Origin: Piper betle
Taxonomy: Eukaryota; Streptophyta; Magnoliopsida; Piperales; Piperaceae
Direction: 5' to 3'
Length of the DNA: 64,000 nt
Assembly (NCBI GenBank): GCA_033002965.1
Contig: JAURVB010007625.1
Location: 41,945-105,944, forward strand
Part shown: positions 1-11,774 of the stretch, in pieces
Position numbering within the stretch: the stretch's first letter is position 1
Layout: each line of letters opens with the position of its first letter
Notes under the pieces: generated by a model
Told to the model about the DNA's origin: nothing
What the model saw: the letters and a program-made list of their open reading frames with translations, nothing else
The model's database searches: none
Position numbers and translations under genes: made by a program

Positions 1-605
1 ACCATTGCCTTTCAATATTCGAAGGGATCTTTATACTGAATGTGTCACATCAGAAAGTGAGCCATGAGCAACACTGCCATTGTTTGCTTGAATATAAAAA
101 ATTTCTGATTGTTCTTTCATGTCTTATCTATGAAAGAGAAATGATCCATGACTATCACTCTAGATATGATTATGAGGATAGTGTACTCTTCACTATTTAT
201 CAAGTACTATTTCCAGGTAACTAGGGGTTTATAAGTATGTACTTTCTCTCAATTCTACTTTACGTACCATAAAAAAGGAATATGCTCATCAAACCTAGTG
301 GGATATCGGTACATTTTGTGACTTGTTCGCTTACTAATGTGTCATTTAATGTGTAAAGAATAATTTGTCAATTTATACCTTGTGGTTTTTGAAAGTTTGT
401 GCAAGTGTGAGCATGCAAACATTATAAGGAAAAATACTATCTTATTATGCTCTTTTGATTCCAAAATGGTCTTTTTTGTCTCTACTATCTGATGAAGGAG
501 ATATTTTCAAACTGTTTGCTTCTTGTGCAGTTTAATAGTACCTGGCCTTCTGTCTCTTGGGTTTGAGATTCCCCGTTTAATGCCAAATACATGATGAATT
601 AGTAG

Positions 606-747
606 AACAGCTTATTTGTAACATAGTCTGAGTTCATGCTTATCAATTTGGTTGAGTACTGAAATTAATTTCCCTGAACAGCTTATTTGTAACATAGTCT
701 GAGTTCATGCTTATCAATTTGGTTGAGTACTGAAACTAATTTCCCTG
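606..747. repeat. 71-bp tandem duplication
   Basis: Bases 606-676 and 677-747 are the same 71-bp sequence with one substitution (GAAATT versus GAAACT). The second copy ends 17 bases before the splice acceptor at 763-764, so the duplication lies in the 3' end of an intron of the membrane-protein gene. Confidence 0.95.
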
Positions 748-764
748 CTACTAATTTGAAACAG

Positions 765-1157
765 GACGGTTCCACATTTTCTTTTCGCCGTTGCCTCCCA
801 TCTGGCTGGGAGCTGCTACTTTTGTCTGGGCTCGTCACAGCAATTTCTGATAAAGTATATCTTAACAGAGAGAACTTTTGGATGACTCTTCCGATTCATG
901 TCTCCATTGGTCTAGTGTGCCTGGTTATGTCCTCAGTAGTGATGTGAGTGTATTTTTCTTGGATATCATTAGTCGGACTGAATACCAGAAGTAAAATTTC
1001 TGACACGGAACTTTAAGCTTTTAACGAATTGGCTGCTTGACCTTCACCATCATTTTTATTCATGATTCTGACAAATTGGTGCTCATATGTTTACAGATGT
1101 AGAAAGGAAAAGCCTTTCATCCGCAGGTTGATTCAATTCCGAGAACATGCTGATTAA
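765..1157 (+). CDS. 3' terminal exons of an unidentified membrane protein
   Basis: Two exons can be joined. Exon 765-943 follows the acceptor AACAG and ends at the donor GTGAGT. Exon 1097-1157 follows TTTACAG and ends in TAA. The join keeps one frame and gives 79 residues. The segment SGWELLLLSGLVTA and the segment TLPIHVSIGLVCLVMSSVV are two likely membrane spans. The tail ICRKEKPFIRRLIQFREHAD is basic, so a cytosolic C terminus would fit the positive-inside rule. I do not recognise the family. Upstream exons probably lie to the left, partly outside the window, and I could not assign them. The phase-consistent splice join and hydrophobic pattern support a real gene end; function is unknown. 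Confidence 0.5.
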
Positions 1158-2628
1158 AGAATTTTCTTGATTATCAAGAGTAACGCGACGTCTAGGTACT
1201 TCTATGTTTAATTTTTTTCTTGTCTATCTCATATGTTTTTATGTTAACATACATGTGATAGCGGATACTGGGAGTCAATTTTGGTTTGCAATATCTGTGA
1301 AATGCGACTTGTCTGGTGTTAGAAAGTGGAAATATCCTGATGAAGGATGCCAACGCTTCTCCACGTTTGCCATCTTATTATTGGACGCGCTCTATCTTGC
1401 GTGAACTACTTGCTGCATGGAGTGCAACGGACTCCTTTATAAAGATAAACAACTTACGATACAATAACATTCTTGGAATCTCAGTACGGTTTCTTTACCT
1501 CTGGAGGAGGATTTTTCAGAGGCTGCTTAATTAACTCTGTCGACCATCAGTCCACGTCCCAATTTCTTGATGATTACTCAGTATCACAGTGGATGAATCA
1601 GCAAACATGCCACAATTCAGATGGATCGAGTAAGGTATGCCAGGTCGATGGTAGAAACAACCATTTCTAAAAGGATAAAGCCACCCAGTTTCTTGGCTTT
1701 GTAAAGGGACGGGCTTTATAGGGTTTAACATCAGTTTGCATTCTGTTTTCTAGAATAACAGGAGGCACGAGTTTTCTCTCTTCTTTTTACAAGATGTTAG
1801 TTGTTTCTGCGAATCAGTTATAGTTCCCAATGCTGTCTTTGGGATAGTTGTTGGCATACGAGTAACATGTCCTTTAAGGATAGCTTGAGCTGAAATCAGT
1901 AATTTAGTTCCACAATGTGGGGATGAACAGTGTGTTCTTGCTCTCTGCTCGGTCGTCATCTCAAAGCGTTGGACGTGACCACCTTCTCTTAAGAACCTCA
2001 CTGCCCTCATCATCGAGTTTTTCAGTTCACCACTGTTACAGTCAATTTCTGCCCCCTCAACACCGATAAGTTGTAGATTAAAGAGCATTAAAATCACATG
2101 CAGTGAATGATGAAGACGGGATTGAAATTGAGCTCTTAGAAAATGAACGCTTCAGGACCTCGTATCTGAACTTAGCGATTTAGCATAGACACAAGAAGAT
2201 CACAGGCAAGAATTGCTTGGCAGTCTCGGCGCTGCCATTCAGAAAATATGGTGAGGGTTAAACGGACATGATTTAAAATTTCATTTGGGTGTTGCATGTC
2301 ACATTGAACGCGTGCTGCTAAAATGGCAATTCGGTAACACACAGCTTTTCAATTTCTTGATGAGCTGATAATCTGGAAATCATATAAATAAATACCAGCT
2401 CGATGTCAAGAAGCAATTTACATGATTTCAACCGATGAGCTTCACAAGCTTTGCAGCAAGCCTACTATTTTTCCATGAGAAAGCTATACAAATTCCGTCA
2501 TCCACATCACTTTGCCCTCTTGAATGTACATACACAGGTAGGTTATAATATGGCCACGAAACCCGGGATATCATATGGCCGCGGTATCGTCACAAATCAG
2601 TTAAAAATTCATATTAAATCTCCTTAAT
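1158..2628. other. 3' flanks between two convergent genes
   Basis: This stretch holds the likely 3' UTR of the membrane-protein gene and the 3' UTR of the minus-strand MYB-CC gene. Short open frames occur on both strands, but none shows a recognisable domain or consistent splicing. Confidence 0.5.
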
Positions 2629-4265
2629 TCAAGTTGGAATTTCCCCAGAACCATAAGTTGGTTGCATATCTGATTGCTCTTGCTGCCCTAAATCAGCCTC
2701 CCCGTTCTTAAATCCTGCCCCAGAGAACCCAAACCCAGTGTCCCTTCCGTACAAATCTTCCTCCCACTGGCCGATGAAATCAGTGTTCGTGTCAGGCCGT
2801 AATGGGCCCAACACTTGAGGGGATATATCAGCAGGGCTATTGTCTACCTTCTGTTTCTTTGCAGAAGAGGCAGGCTCCTCTGTTTTTTCCATTTGTGGTG
2901 GTGGAGAAAGATTATCTTTGCCTTCAGCACTTGGAGTTTCGGATGCTTTGAGCACTCCAAGTTTCTGTTGTTCCTCAATAATCTTCTGCAAATATTTTCC
3001 CTGAGCTTCAATTCTTAACTGCAATTGCCTCTGGACCTGTCACAAATAAAAAGTTGACTGGTAAAGATCACAAAACAAACTGAGCTGTTTTGTCTGCTAT
3101 CACAGAACGTAAACAAATAGAACCTCTAGCTGTTCATGGAGCCGTTTTTGCACCTCCATCTGCATCCTTAGTGCCTCATTTATTTGAAGTCCACTGTAAA
3201 ATGGAGTCCACTAACACCAATCAATTTTCCTGTGAAGAATCCAGACTCCAGACTGGACAAAAATAATAGGATTCTACAACATAACAATTCTGATGAACAA
3301 AAAGTAACTTACGGGGCAGACTCCGTGCCAGATAAAGAATCACCAGAATCCTTCTTTTCATCCTTGGACCCTTGTAAAATACACAATAATCCATTAACTC
3401 CTGTAGAAGAAGGTAAATCTGAAACCAAGGATAATGTTAGAAACAGCTTAGTCAATAAGTTAGAAGAAGATCTAACCATCAGCTGGAGACTCAGGAAGAT
3501 ATTTGGCAAGGCGATATTTCTGGACAAAAAAGCATTTATATCAGTACCAGCTGGCTGAAGATCACACATACATAACAAGAAGTAGAACAGTATCACTTAC
3601 CTGTAAATGGCTCTTCACATGATAAATTGTAAGCCCGGAACACCCATTACCCTCAAAACACCTTTTGGAGTTGCTCCTTTTCAAATAGGTGAGCAAATTT
3701 AATGAACGCTAGAATAAAAGCGTAATAACGAAATGTTTTTGCAAAAAATGCTTTTTGGTATTCAGGGCTTTATTGTCTACCAAAAACAATTTCGGTAAAC
3801 AGAGTTGAGTCAGTAATCGTCTTATTGTCAGAACAATCTTATCTGCATTTTCAAAATTTGATAACTTAAACACCTCCTAGCTTAGGTTAAAATTAACATA
3901 CTGATCCAGTTTTGAGCTCAGATTTCCTCAGCAAACATTTTGATGAGCACACATGTCAATCATTAAAAGGTTAAAAAAGAACTCCTTCATTATTACCTAG
4001 ATCAGCTAATCCATGGTGAAAAAATGAGACTACTTCGAAATGGTTATATAAACACATTTACTTAGTAGGGAAACAATATTTTGGCAAAAATTACGGCAAG
4101 TGAGTGTTAGAAGGGAACAAACGAGACACATTTATCTGAACAAAAAAAATACCCACTATCTGGTCCTCCGAGCTGTGTTATAGCATCAACAAATCGATCA
4201 TGGAGATCTGACGTCCATCGCAGCCGCTGCTTTCCACCACCTCCAGAAGAAGCAGAATTATTCAT
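2629..4265 (-). CDS. MYB-CC transcription factor (PHR1/PHL-like)
   Basis: Six minus-strand exons are seen: 4265-4157, 3676-3601, 3519-3477, 3370-3313, 3193-3124 and 3036-2629. The ATG is followed by NNSASSGGGGKQRLRWTSDL, then LHDRFVDAITQLGGPDRATPKGVLRVMGVPG and KSHLQKYRLAKYL, a single SHAQKY-type MYB domain. Exons 5-6 encode the MYB-CC coiled coil (LQINEALRMQMEVQKRLHEQLE, then LQLRIEAQGKYLQKIIEEQQ). The family binds DNA as dimers; PHR/PHL members control phosphate-starvation genes. The corrected length is 254 residues. Exon 2 lacks one base near 3630-3633, inside the conserved PGLTIYHVKSHLQ motif. As read, the frame stops soon after. The flanking exons fit only if that base is restored, so a sequence error or a very recent mutation is likely. 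An acceptor just before the ATG suggests a 5' UTR intron and a leader near 5.0-5.15 kb. Confidence 0.87.
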
Positions 4266-5160
4266 GTCTGCCCCCCCACGGTTCCAGTGTTAGCTATTTG
4301 TTCTACGCTTTGAGGCTTATAAGGCACCAGGGGCAGGGACACAGTTGAGAACTTCTTAGCATGATACATTCTGTACTGCCTGCCAGGAGACGCAGGAAGC
4401 TTATAGTGTTTAGGAAGCACAAATATACATTTGCATTTTACCCAGGACAGAAGACTCAATAGTCATCAAACCATCAACAATCGCTGTATACAGATAACAT
4501 AGCCTTCACACAATACTAATGAGTTCAACTCTGACTTAACTAACTATAATGAGTCAGTAGCTCAGCCTTGTCACGAGCAAGATGTAAGAACAAATCATTT
4601 GCAAAGCAATAAGCAATCCTTCAACCAAACAAGAAACCATTTTTATCAGGCGCGACAGCAAATACATTCAGAATTTTTTTCTTTTTCTAAAAAATAATGC
4701 CCAAAACACTGTTTTGCCTACAGCCCTTGGTGGTATCAAAGTTATAGAAAAAACACAAACTTATCAACAAAGTCATCAACTAACAATACCTCCAAGAAAG
4801 AAAGAGCTGCTGGTCACACTCACTTCCCCCAAGCTCCCACCTTGTTCAACGCCAAAAACCCAAATTCACAGAATCAATAAATGAACGACATTTCCGCTCC
4901 ACCCAACCATTACATCGCATTCAAGGACCTCCCCACCCGCTCCCACTCCCCGTCTCCCCTCCCCCTCCCAAAATACCAAATCAACGAATTCAACTCTTTC
5001 ACCACAGAAACAGCATGAAGAGAGAATTCAAACCGAGGAAAGTCGACAGTGCGCTTCCAAATACGAAATGGGAATCGGCCAAAGAGGGGAGTGGCGACAG
5101 AGGGGGAGAGATGGCGTTGGAAGGAGGAAATTTGGGGGAGAGACAGGATTAGGGTTTTGA
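4266..5160 (-). promoter_or_regulatory. 5' UTR intron, leader and proximal promoter of the MYB-CC gene
   Basis: On the minus strand the stretch from about 5150 to 4900 is pyrimidine-rich, as plant leaders often are. A telo-box (AAACCCTAA on the minus strand, 5157-5149) lies at its upstream edge. An acceptor-like CAG sits two bases before the start ATG at 4265, so most of 4268 to about 4980 is probably a 5' UTR intron. The transcription start is inferred only. Confidence 0.45.
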
Positions 5161-5299
5161 GGTTTGGACGGTGGAGGCTCTATTTTAGCCCTATTTTCTT
5201 GTCCACCCTCTTTTTTCTATTTTTTTATTTTTATTTTGATGTTTTTTTAAAAAAAACTGCACACGTAATTATGATTAAGGAAGCTACCAGATCCATTTG

Positions 5300-7340
5300 A
5301 CCCCCATTGATTAGCTAGCTCCCTAATTACCATTTAATAGAAGTGAAGGCAATTTGTGAATTAATCCCTAAATCTATGGAAAACATCCATCTATTTTTAT
5401 TTTATTTGATCTTAAAATTTTTATTAAAATTATCGATATTTTAATTTATGGGCTTTGTATGATGGACGAAAAGGTATACTTTTAGGATAAAATTTGTTAT
5501 AACCTATGATTAGTTAAAAGTGGAGATTTTTACGGTGGCATGAGCAAAATAATCAATTATGAGACGGATTTGTGATTATCAAAATAAAATTTTAAAATTC
5601 TTATAAGAATTTATTTTTAATAGAAAAATGGAAATGAGGGGATGGATTACTAGCATTTTAATTTTGGAAGAGAAAAGAAGGAGACAGCGGTGTGGCTGTG
5701 GGACGTGCCACGTGACATCATTTAGTTGAATAGATCGCTAATTAGACCGTCTCAAGTGTCTAATCCATTTTTGCTATATCATTACCTAATAATACCCACA
5801 TTTAATGAAGTCCAAACATATCTGACACTGGAGTGGGCCTCTGTTACTGACATTAAATAAAGCTTTGACTCGCTCGGCTGCCACTAAGTAAGATGGCTTT
5901 TTAAGCTAATTCCTCTCGACAACTTATAAGTTATTGAGATAATCTTTTTAAAAAATTGATTAGTTTTAAATTTCACGCATTTTTAAATTATACCCGCCGG
6001 ATTTAATTATCTTTCTTAAAATTTATATTATGACGTTTAGTACACTTTAATGTATAAAATCTCTAAAATCTCATGATCATGATTTTCTCAATTAAATTTA
6101 CTTCTTAATAAAGGTATAATTACTATTCCTTAAGTCCTTACTAAATCTCAATTAAGTACACTATTATACAATTATGCCTTCATATTAAACGCATTATCAA
6201 AATTTGTCAATTTTATATATCCTATTTCCACCACATAAAAATTGAAAAGTAATCTATGCTTAATTTTATCAATATATGAAATTTATTAGAATCGTCATAT
6301 TCCTCAAATATTTATATAATATTCCTAATGTTGAAACTAAAACGGTAACAATCATTTAAATATGACAAAATTTCTTAAGTATCATTCAATGAGTAATATC
6401 TAATTATTTTCATAGTATAAAACGGGGGCTAGATGAATTGTACTTCATTGCTTTTCAACTTGATAAAAAAGTAGCTATTGTTCACAATAAGACTGAATAA
6501 AAATACAATCTTGTAAGATATAATATTTTTTCTCAATTTTAATATCATATTTATAAGATTAAGATCTTTTCTCATTATACCCTCTTAAAGACTATGTAAT
6601 CTTTAACAAAAAATGAATTTTACCGCCAAATATTTATATATCATCCCCACCATGTAATAATACATACATATAAATCAGTGGACTTCATCCAATAATTTAT
6701 ATTGAAATTATAAAAGTCTCATATATTTAATTTATTAAAATATCAAACATCTCACACCAATGTTTATTTTAATACAAAGAGTACATTAATACACCTTATT
6801 CTTTAAATTTGTATGTCAAAGTCCCACTAGTTATTATATAGATATATATATTCTTTTTAGCATTTCATAGAGAATTACTTTTTCATCATCAATATTGTAA
6901 AACCCGTGATTCAATTTAGAGTTTTAAATTAGCAAACTAATCGATTCAACCGTTGGTTTGAGTCGAGTTAATTTAATGAACCGTGTGTCGAGTTTGAAAT
7001 CATTCGTTAATAATAAGCAATGAAAGTCAAATATACTTGCATATATAACGAGGGAGTTATGATTAGTATACATAGTCGCCTGAATAGAAGATGGGAGATG
7101 ATTGTCTTGAACATGTAAGAAAGCCAATAAACCAAACCTGTTCAGATAAGTAATGCGAATAGTTAAATCGAAAATACCAAATATATCATCAAAATTCATT
7201 CAATGTTAGAACAAATGCCCAGACCGTACTTGTGTCAAAGCTGAAACGACCATGATGTACCGAACTACTTAAATTAAAATGATATATAGGGTCACAAATT
7301 GATCGTAAGCAGCGTGCTACTTTTATTGCCGATCGAAGAT
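5300..7340. other. AT-rich intergenic DNA
   Basis: This is about 2 kb of strongly AT-rich sequence with stops in all frames. I see no gene, RNA or clear transposon end. Confidence 0.6.
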
Positions 7341-7358
7341 ATTGCTGGGGTAGCGCAC

Positions 7359-7400
7359 GGCCCGTGGGCCGTTGGATGAAAATCCAATGGCCCACTGGCC
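7359..7400. repeat. 19-bp inverted repeat (hairpin) at the edge of a GC-rich block
   Basis: Bases 7359-7377 and 7382-7400 are inverted repeats of 19 bp with two mismatches and a 4-base loop. The hairpin opens a GC-rich block (to about 7660) inside AT-rich DNA. Three imperfect copies of AACCAGTCCGAC lie between 7427 and 7478. No protein domain is recognisable, so this may be a relic of a non-autonomous element. Confidence 0.7.
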
Positions 7401-7660
7401 TCAATCTACAGCCCCACCCACTGCCTAACCAGTCCGACCCGCCCGAACCAGTCCGACCCGCTCCGAACCAGTCCGACCACCGCCACACTCCCAGGGCAAG
7501 CTCCGCCCGCTGCCCTGCGATCGACCTCTCCTGCTATGGCTCCCCCGGACAGTGCTGCTCGCCCAACCCCGCCGCCGCCCTGCGACCGACCCCCCCCCCC
7601 CGGCCGCGGCTTCCGTGGCAAGCACTGCCCGCCTGCGCTCATGCGCCCGGCCCCCGACCG

Positions 7661-8850
7661 CGACATATAAAATTTAGTACAAAATAACATTAAATTTAGT
7701 TGCCTATCTTTAACAACAACACAATCAAATCATATTTTTCTAATAAAAGATTGTCAAAATGTTTAGAATGATTACGTGCATTTAATTTGACTGTTTTTTA
7801 TAATAATTTTGTCACTACCTATTGCAACCGGTCATTTAATCATTTAAACGTTTAATTAAAATATCTCAAAATTAATCTCATGTAGTATAAAAAAAGGTCA
7901 AAGAATAAAAAAAATGAAGGTTAAAAAGTGCAAAAAACTTGATGTAAAAAATAATTAAGTCACATTTAATATATTGTAATAAATTTAAATATAATTTTTT
8001 AAATGAAAAAATAAATATAGGAAAAGTTTTGGAGAAATATAAAAATTTATAGGAAAATTTTTGACAATGGCGAAATCCTTTAAATATAATATTTTAAAAA
8101 TTTTATTAAAAACCGATGAATATACTATTTTTAAAAATGGTACCCTTTTATAATATTGTAGTTAATCACCGCGTGATGTGAATACCAACAGTCTTAATAA
8201 AAGTAATGTTTGATGAAGAAAAAAGTACCCGTTAGATATATCTTTAGGTGAAAAAAATTCTCAAAGGGTCACTAAGACTAATATCACATTTTCGTGCCAA
8301 AAAAATGTGATAATAAAAGATTTATTGAAAAGTCGTATATTTTACGGGTTGAGCAGGGACACGCAATGACGTCTAGAGAACGAGAAAGGGGGTAAGCGAT
8401 GTGGAGCCGTCGGCCTGCTCTTCCATTTCTCCATTTCTCATTTTGGCTGCGGCCGCCGTAGGTCTGCCGATCGATCATAGCCGCTTGTGTCCGTCTGGCC
8501 TCGGTATAGTCTCGCTGACGCAAATTACACGCCCGCCACGTTAATATAAGGAGATATTTGTAACTATCAAAAATCAAGGGCTACATCATCATCAGATCTT
8601 TGGTGGCATTTATTTTTATCAATGTCAACGGTATTAAAATTTTGGTGGTCACCATGAGTTTGACAAAATACAACTCATATATACGCAGGTACATAGCATT
8701 AATACTCCATAATTCCATTGCTAGCATGTCAAATAATTTTGCCAACGAGTGGGGAACTTACCCTGAAGTGAATATAAACGATAGAGTAGGCCTCAAAAGA
8801 AAAAAGTTTCATCTTTTAACGTTAAACAAATTGGTAAAAATATAATAAGA
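7661..8850. other. Intergenic DNA with a small GC-rich island
   Basis: The stretch is mostly AT-rich. A more GC-rich island at about 8340-8540 stands out in base composition but encodes no recognisable protein. Confidence 0.5.
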
Positions 8851-8906
8851 TGGGAGGTGTGGGGAATCGAATCCAAAGGGAGCGCTCTACCATATGAACT
8901 ACACCC
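8851..8906 (-). pseudogene. Truncated tRNA-Ala-like sequence
   Basis: On the minus strand GTGTAGTTCATATGGTAGAGC looks like the 5' acceptor and D-arm (A box) of plant tRNA-Ala. GGATTCGATTCCCC looks like the T-arm (B box), and CACACCTCCCA like the 3' acceptor. Only 56 bases are present, against about 73. The anticodon stem and loop are largely deleted and the first acceptor pairs do not match. It cannot be a working tRNA. It could be a decayed tRNA gene or a tRNA-derived SINE head. Confidence 0.65.
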
Positions 8907-8989
8907 GTATATGTACTATAATATATTAACATCTGCACCTCTTTAATGACGATATTTTGCCGCATCTGTGTTTGTCAAATGATATGGTT

Positions 8990-9500
8990 ATACATATAGA
9001 TCTAAATAAGCAAAACCTGCTCCCAAATACTTGACATTCAACTTAATTCAACTTGAACTCATACTTGTTAATTTTGTGATAGAAAAAATACTCGGCTTTA
9101 AATAGATAGTTCGTTAAATAACGAGCATAGTTTAAGCTAAGGAGTGTTCGGCTAGGTTTGGCTCAAAACTCGAGCTTAATATATTTAAATTTGAAAAAAT
9201 ATTCAGTTCCACTTGGCTTGTCAATACTATTAAGGTCATATTGAGCTTATATAATATTGAAAATTTTTTTGATCTTATATAAGTCGAGTACAAGCCAAAA
9301 CACAAATATTCGTTCAGTTCAAATTCGGCTCGAAAATATAGTGAACCAAATATGAGATAAAGCCCAACACCTTGAATTTTGGATAAGCTTAACTCAACCC
9401 ATAATATATTAAAGCTCGTAAAACACTCAAAAAGTTCAAACATGCTTATCAAAAATTAAGTCGAATTCAAAAATATATCAATTTAGCTCAATTCAACTTG
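8990..9500. repeat. Degenerate dispersed repeat rich in CTCGAG/CAAGCC motifs
   Basis: Repeated short motifs such as CTCGAG, GAGCTT, CAAGCC and TTCGAG occur in AT-rich sequence. A similar texture is seen at about 31940-32740 and more weakly at 48060-48180. This looks like old copies of one plant repeat family, but I could not align full copies by eye. Confidence 0.4.
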
Positions 9501-9534
9501 TTTACACCCCTAATTGTACATTTAAAAATCCTAG

Positions 9535-9536
<2 letters not shown>

Positions 9537-9568
<32 letters not shown>

Positions 9569-9590
9569 TATAGTTATATATATATATATA
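9537..9590. repeat. (TA)n microsatellite
   Basis: Two TA-dinucleotide runs are interrupted by TATAGTTATAGTTATA. Confidence 0.95.
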
Positions 9591-10413
9591 GGAGCTGTTT
9601 AGCCTGAGCTAAAATTAATTTTATCCACTAGATAAAATCGAAGAGCTCATATCTCTGATTTAAAAAAACCCTCCCCTCTGCCGCTGGTAGCTAGATCAGC
9701 CAGCCAGCTGCTAGACCGCCAGGTCTGGCTAGCATCTCCCAGTGAAGAAAATTTTTGATAATATATATATATATATATATATATAGGAAATATTTCCTGT
9801 AATAGAGCACAACCAACATGGCTGTGCTCGAATTTCTTTAGAGCCGTCTGATTGAGATCGGACGACTGAAAATAACCCAAGCCAAATCACCCCCCCCCGC
9901 CACGCCCCTCACCCTGCCCCGCGGCCTTCGCTCCGCCCCACACCCCTCCCTTGGCGCCCCGCCCCGCCCCACGCCCCTTTCTCTGCCCCCGCCCCGCCCC
10001 CACCCTTCCCCCCCTACCCTTGCTTTCACCCCCAGCCGAGCCCCGCCCCGCCCTGCAGCCCTCGCTCCGCCCCGCGCCCCACCGTCCCGTTTCCCTCCCC
10101 CTCTCCGCCCGTTTCACCCCAACCCCACGCGGGCGTCACCAACAGCACCGCCGACGGTGGCGCGAAAAAATAGGGGCGGGGGAGGAGGGCAGGGTGGAAG
10201 GGGCGATGGCACTTTCGTAATAAAAAATTTGACTCGCTCCTGAGTCAATATTACGAAATAAATATTAAAAATAATTTTAAAAAATAAAATACTATAAAAT
10301 AAAAACTTGACTCACTCTGGCTCGAGTATTAAAAACTTGACTCAAGAAATGAGCGAGTCTAAGTTTTATTACCGAATTATTTTATTTTTTTAAATTCATT
10401 TTATAATTAAAAC

Positions 10414-10480
10414 TTGACTCGATCTCGCGCAGGTCCGAGTCAATACTACAAAATTGACTCGATCTCGCGCAGGTCCGAGT
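10414..10480. repeat. Two 27-bp direct repeats in the loop region of the fold-back element
   Basis: The same 27-bp sequence, starting TTGACTCGATCTCGCGCAGG, occurs at 10414-10440 and 10454-10480, one period being 40 bp. It sits at the centre of the palindrome and contains the TTGACTC module that recurs in both arms. Confidence 0.95.
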
Positions 10481-11254
10481 TTTTATTTTATGGTATTGTA
10501 TTTTTTAAAAAAATTAAAAATCGATTTTGTAGTATTGACTCGAGCCAGAGTGAGTCAAGTTTTAATTATAAAATTAATTAAAAAAATAAAATAATTCGAT
10601 AAAACTTAGACTCGCTCATTTCTTGAGTCAAGTTTTTAATACTCGAGCAAAGTGAGTCAAGTTTTATTTTATAGTATTTTATTTTAAATTATTTTAATAT
10701 TTATTTTGTAATATTGAATCGAGAGCGAGTCAGTTATTACGAAAATGTCATCGCCCCACCGCCCCTTGCCCTGTTTTTCGCGCCACCTCGCTTGTTGGCG
10801 GATGGGCAAAACAGGCGGAGAGTGGAGGACGGACGTGGGGCGCGGGGCAGAGCGAAGGAGGGGCGTGGGGGCGCGGGGAGGGAGGGGGCGTAGGGGTGCG
10901 GGGCGCGAGGGGGAGGGGCGCGAGGTGGGGCGGAGCGAGGGCCAGCGAGGGCGGGCGGATGAGGGGCGCGGCGGGGGGGTGAGAGCGAGGGGAGGGGGAA
11001 AGGGTGGGGTGGGGCAGGGGCGCGAGGGGAGGGGCGTGGGGCGAGTAAGGGCCGTGCGGCGGGGCGCGGGGGAGGGGCGGGAGGAGCGGGGGAGGGGCAG
11101 GAGGCGCGGGGCGGAGCGAGGAGGGGCGGGCCGAGGGGCGCGGCGGACCAAAGCAGAGGAAGGGGAGGGGGGAGGGGAGGGGTTGATTTGGTTTGGGTTA
11201 TTTTCAGCCGTCCAAACTCAATCGGACGGCTCTAAAGAAAGGAAACATTTCCTC

Positions 11255-11257
<3 letters not shown>

Positions 11258-11306
<49 letters not shown>
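11258..11306. repeat. (TA)n microsatellite at the right end of the fold-back element
   Basis: This TA run mirrors the one at about 9759-9785 at the left end. Confidence 0.95.
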
Positions 11307-11309
<3 letters not shown>

Positions 11310-11774
11310 CAAAATTAGTCACGCCTGCCTTCAAATAGAAAACAAGAAAACCCCATTCAATATGCCTTATTATACGTGCCGACCTGCCGGCGACTTCTCA
11401 TGAATATCAAGTCTCACTTCTCCTCTCATCTGTGCTTGTTTAAACACGAAGAGATTCTTCCTCACTTAATTAGATTGCAATCTGAAAAAAAAATTGTAAT
11501 CTCTTTTACTGCATACAACATATCCAAAAACATAACACAATCAATCAATCCCAAAACTGTCATGTATACGCACTCCTCGTGTTCGTTTCAGACTCCCCAA
11601 AATTCCCTCTTCATCACGTAATCTCTCCATGCATGTGTCTCCAGTCCCGCTCTATACCCTTATCTCCCTTCCTTGTTCCCTTTAACCCCTTCCCATTCTC
11701 CTCTATTTCTACTCTATCCCATCTCATTTATCTCAGCGCCCATCTTGCCCATCTTCCTCCTACGTTCTACGTCA

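Larger units (their letters stand above)
9750..11317. mobile_element. Large fold-back (palindromic) element bordered by (TA)n
   Basis: The two halves are reverse complements around about position 10489. Matching blocks, outside to inside, are: TTTTTGATAATATATA at about 9752 and its complement at about 11305; TTTCTTTAGAGCCGTC at 9834-9848 with its complement ending at 11225; TGAAAATAACCCAA at about 9867 with its complement at about 11195; a GC-rich arm of CCCCGCC-type repeats at 9890-10200 against GGGGCG-type repeats at 10760-11180; and an AT-rich inner arm with TTGACTC modules at 10210-10453 against 10525-10745. No transposase or other domain is seen. The form fits a fold-back or MITE-like non-autonomous DNA element. 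The (TA)n runs are part of, or next to, the ends. A transcript could fold into a long double-stranded RNA. Confidence 0.8.

Noticed and set aside
1750..2097. Minus-strand open frame of 115 codons
   Set aside because: There is no similarity I recognise and no splice partner; it overlaps the likely 3' UTR of the upstream gene.
9838..11338. Long Arg/Gly/Pro-rich open frames on both strands (up to 197 codons)
   Set aside because: They arise from the GC-rich repeat arms of the fold-back element; composition is low-complexity and no domain is seen.
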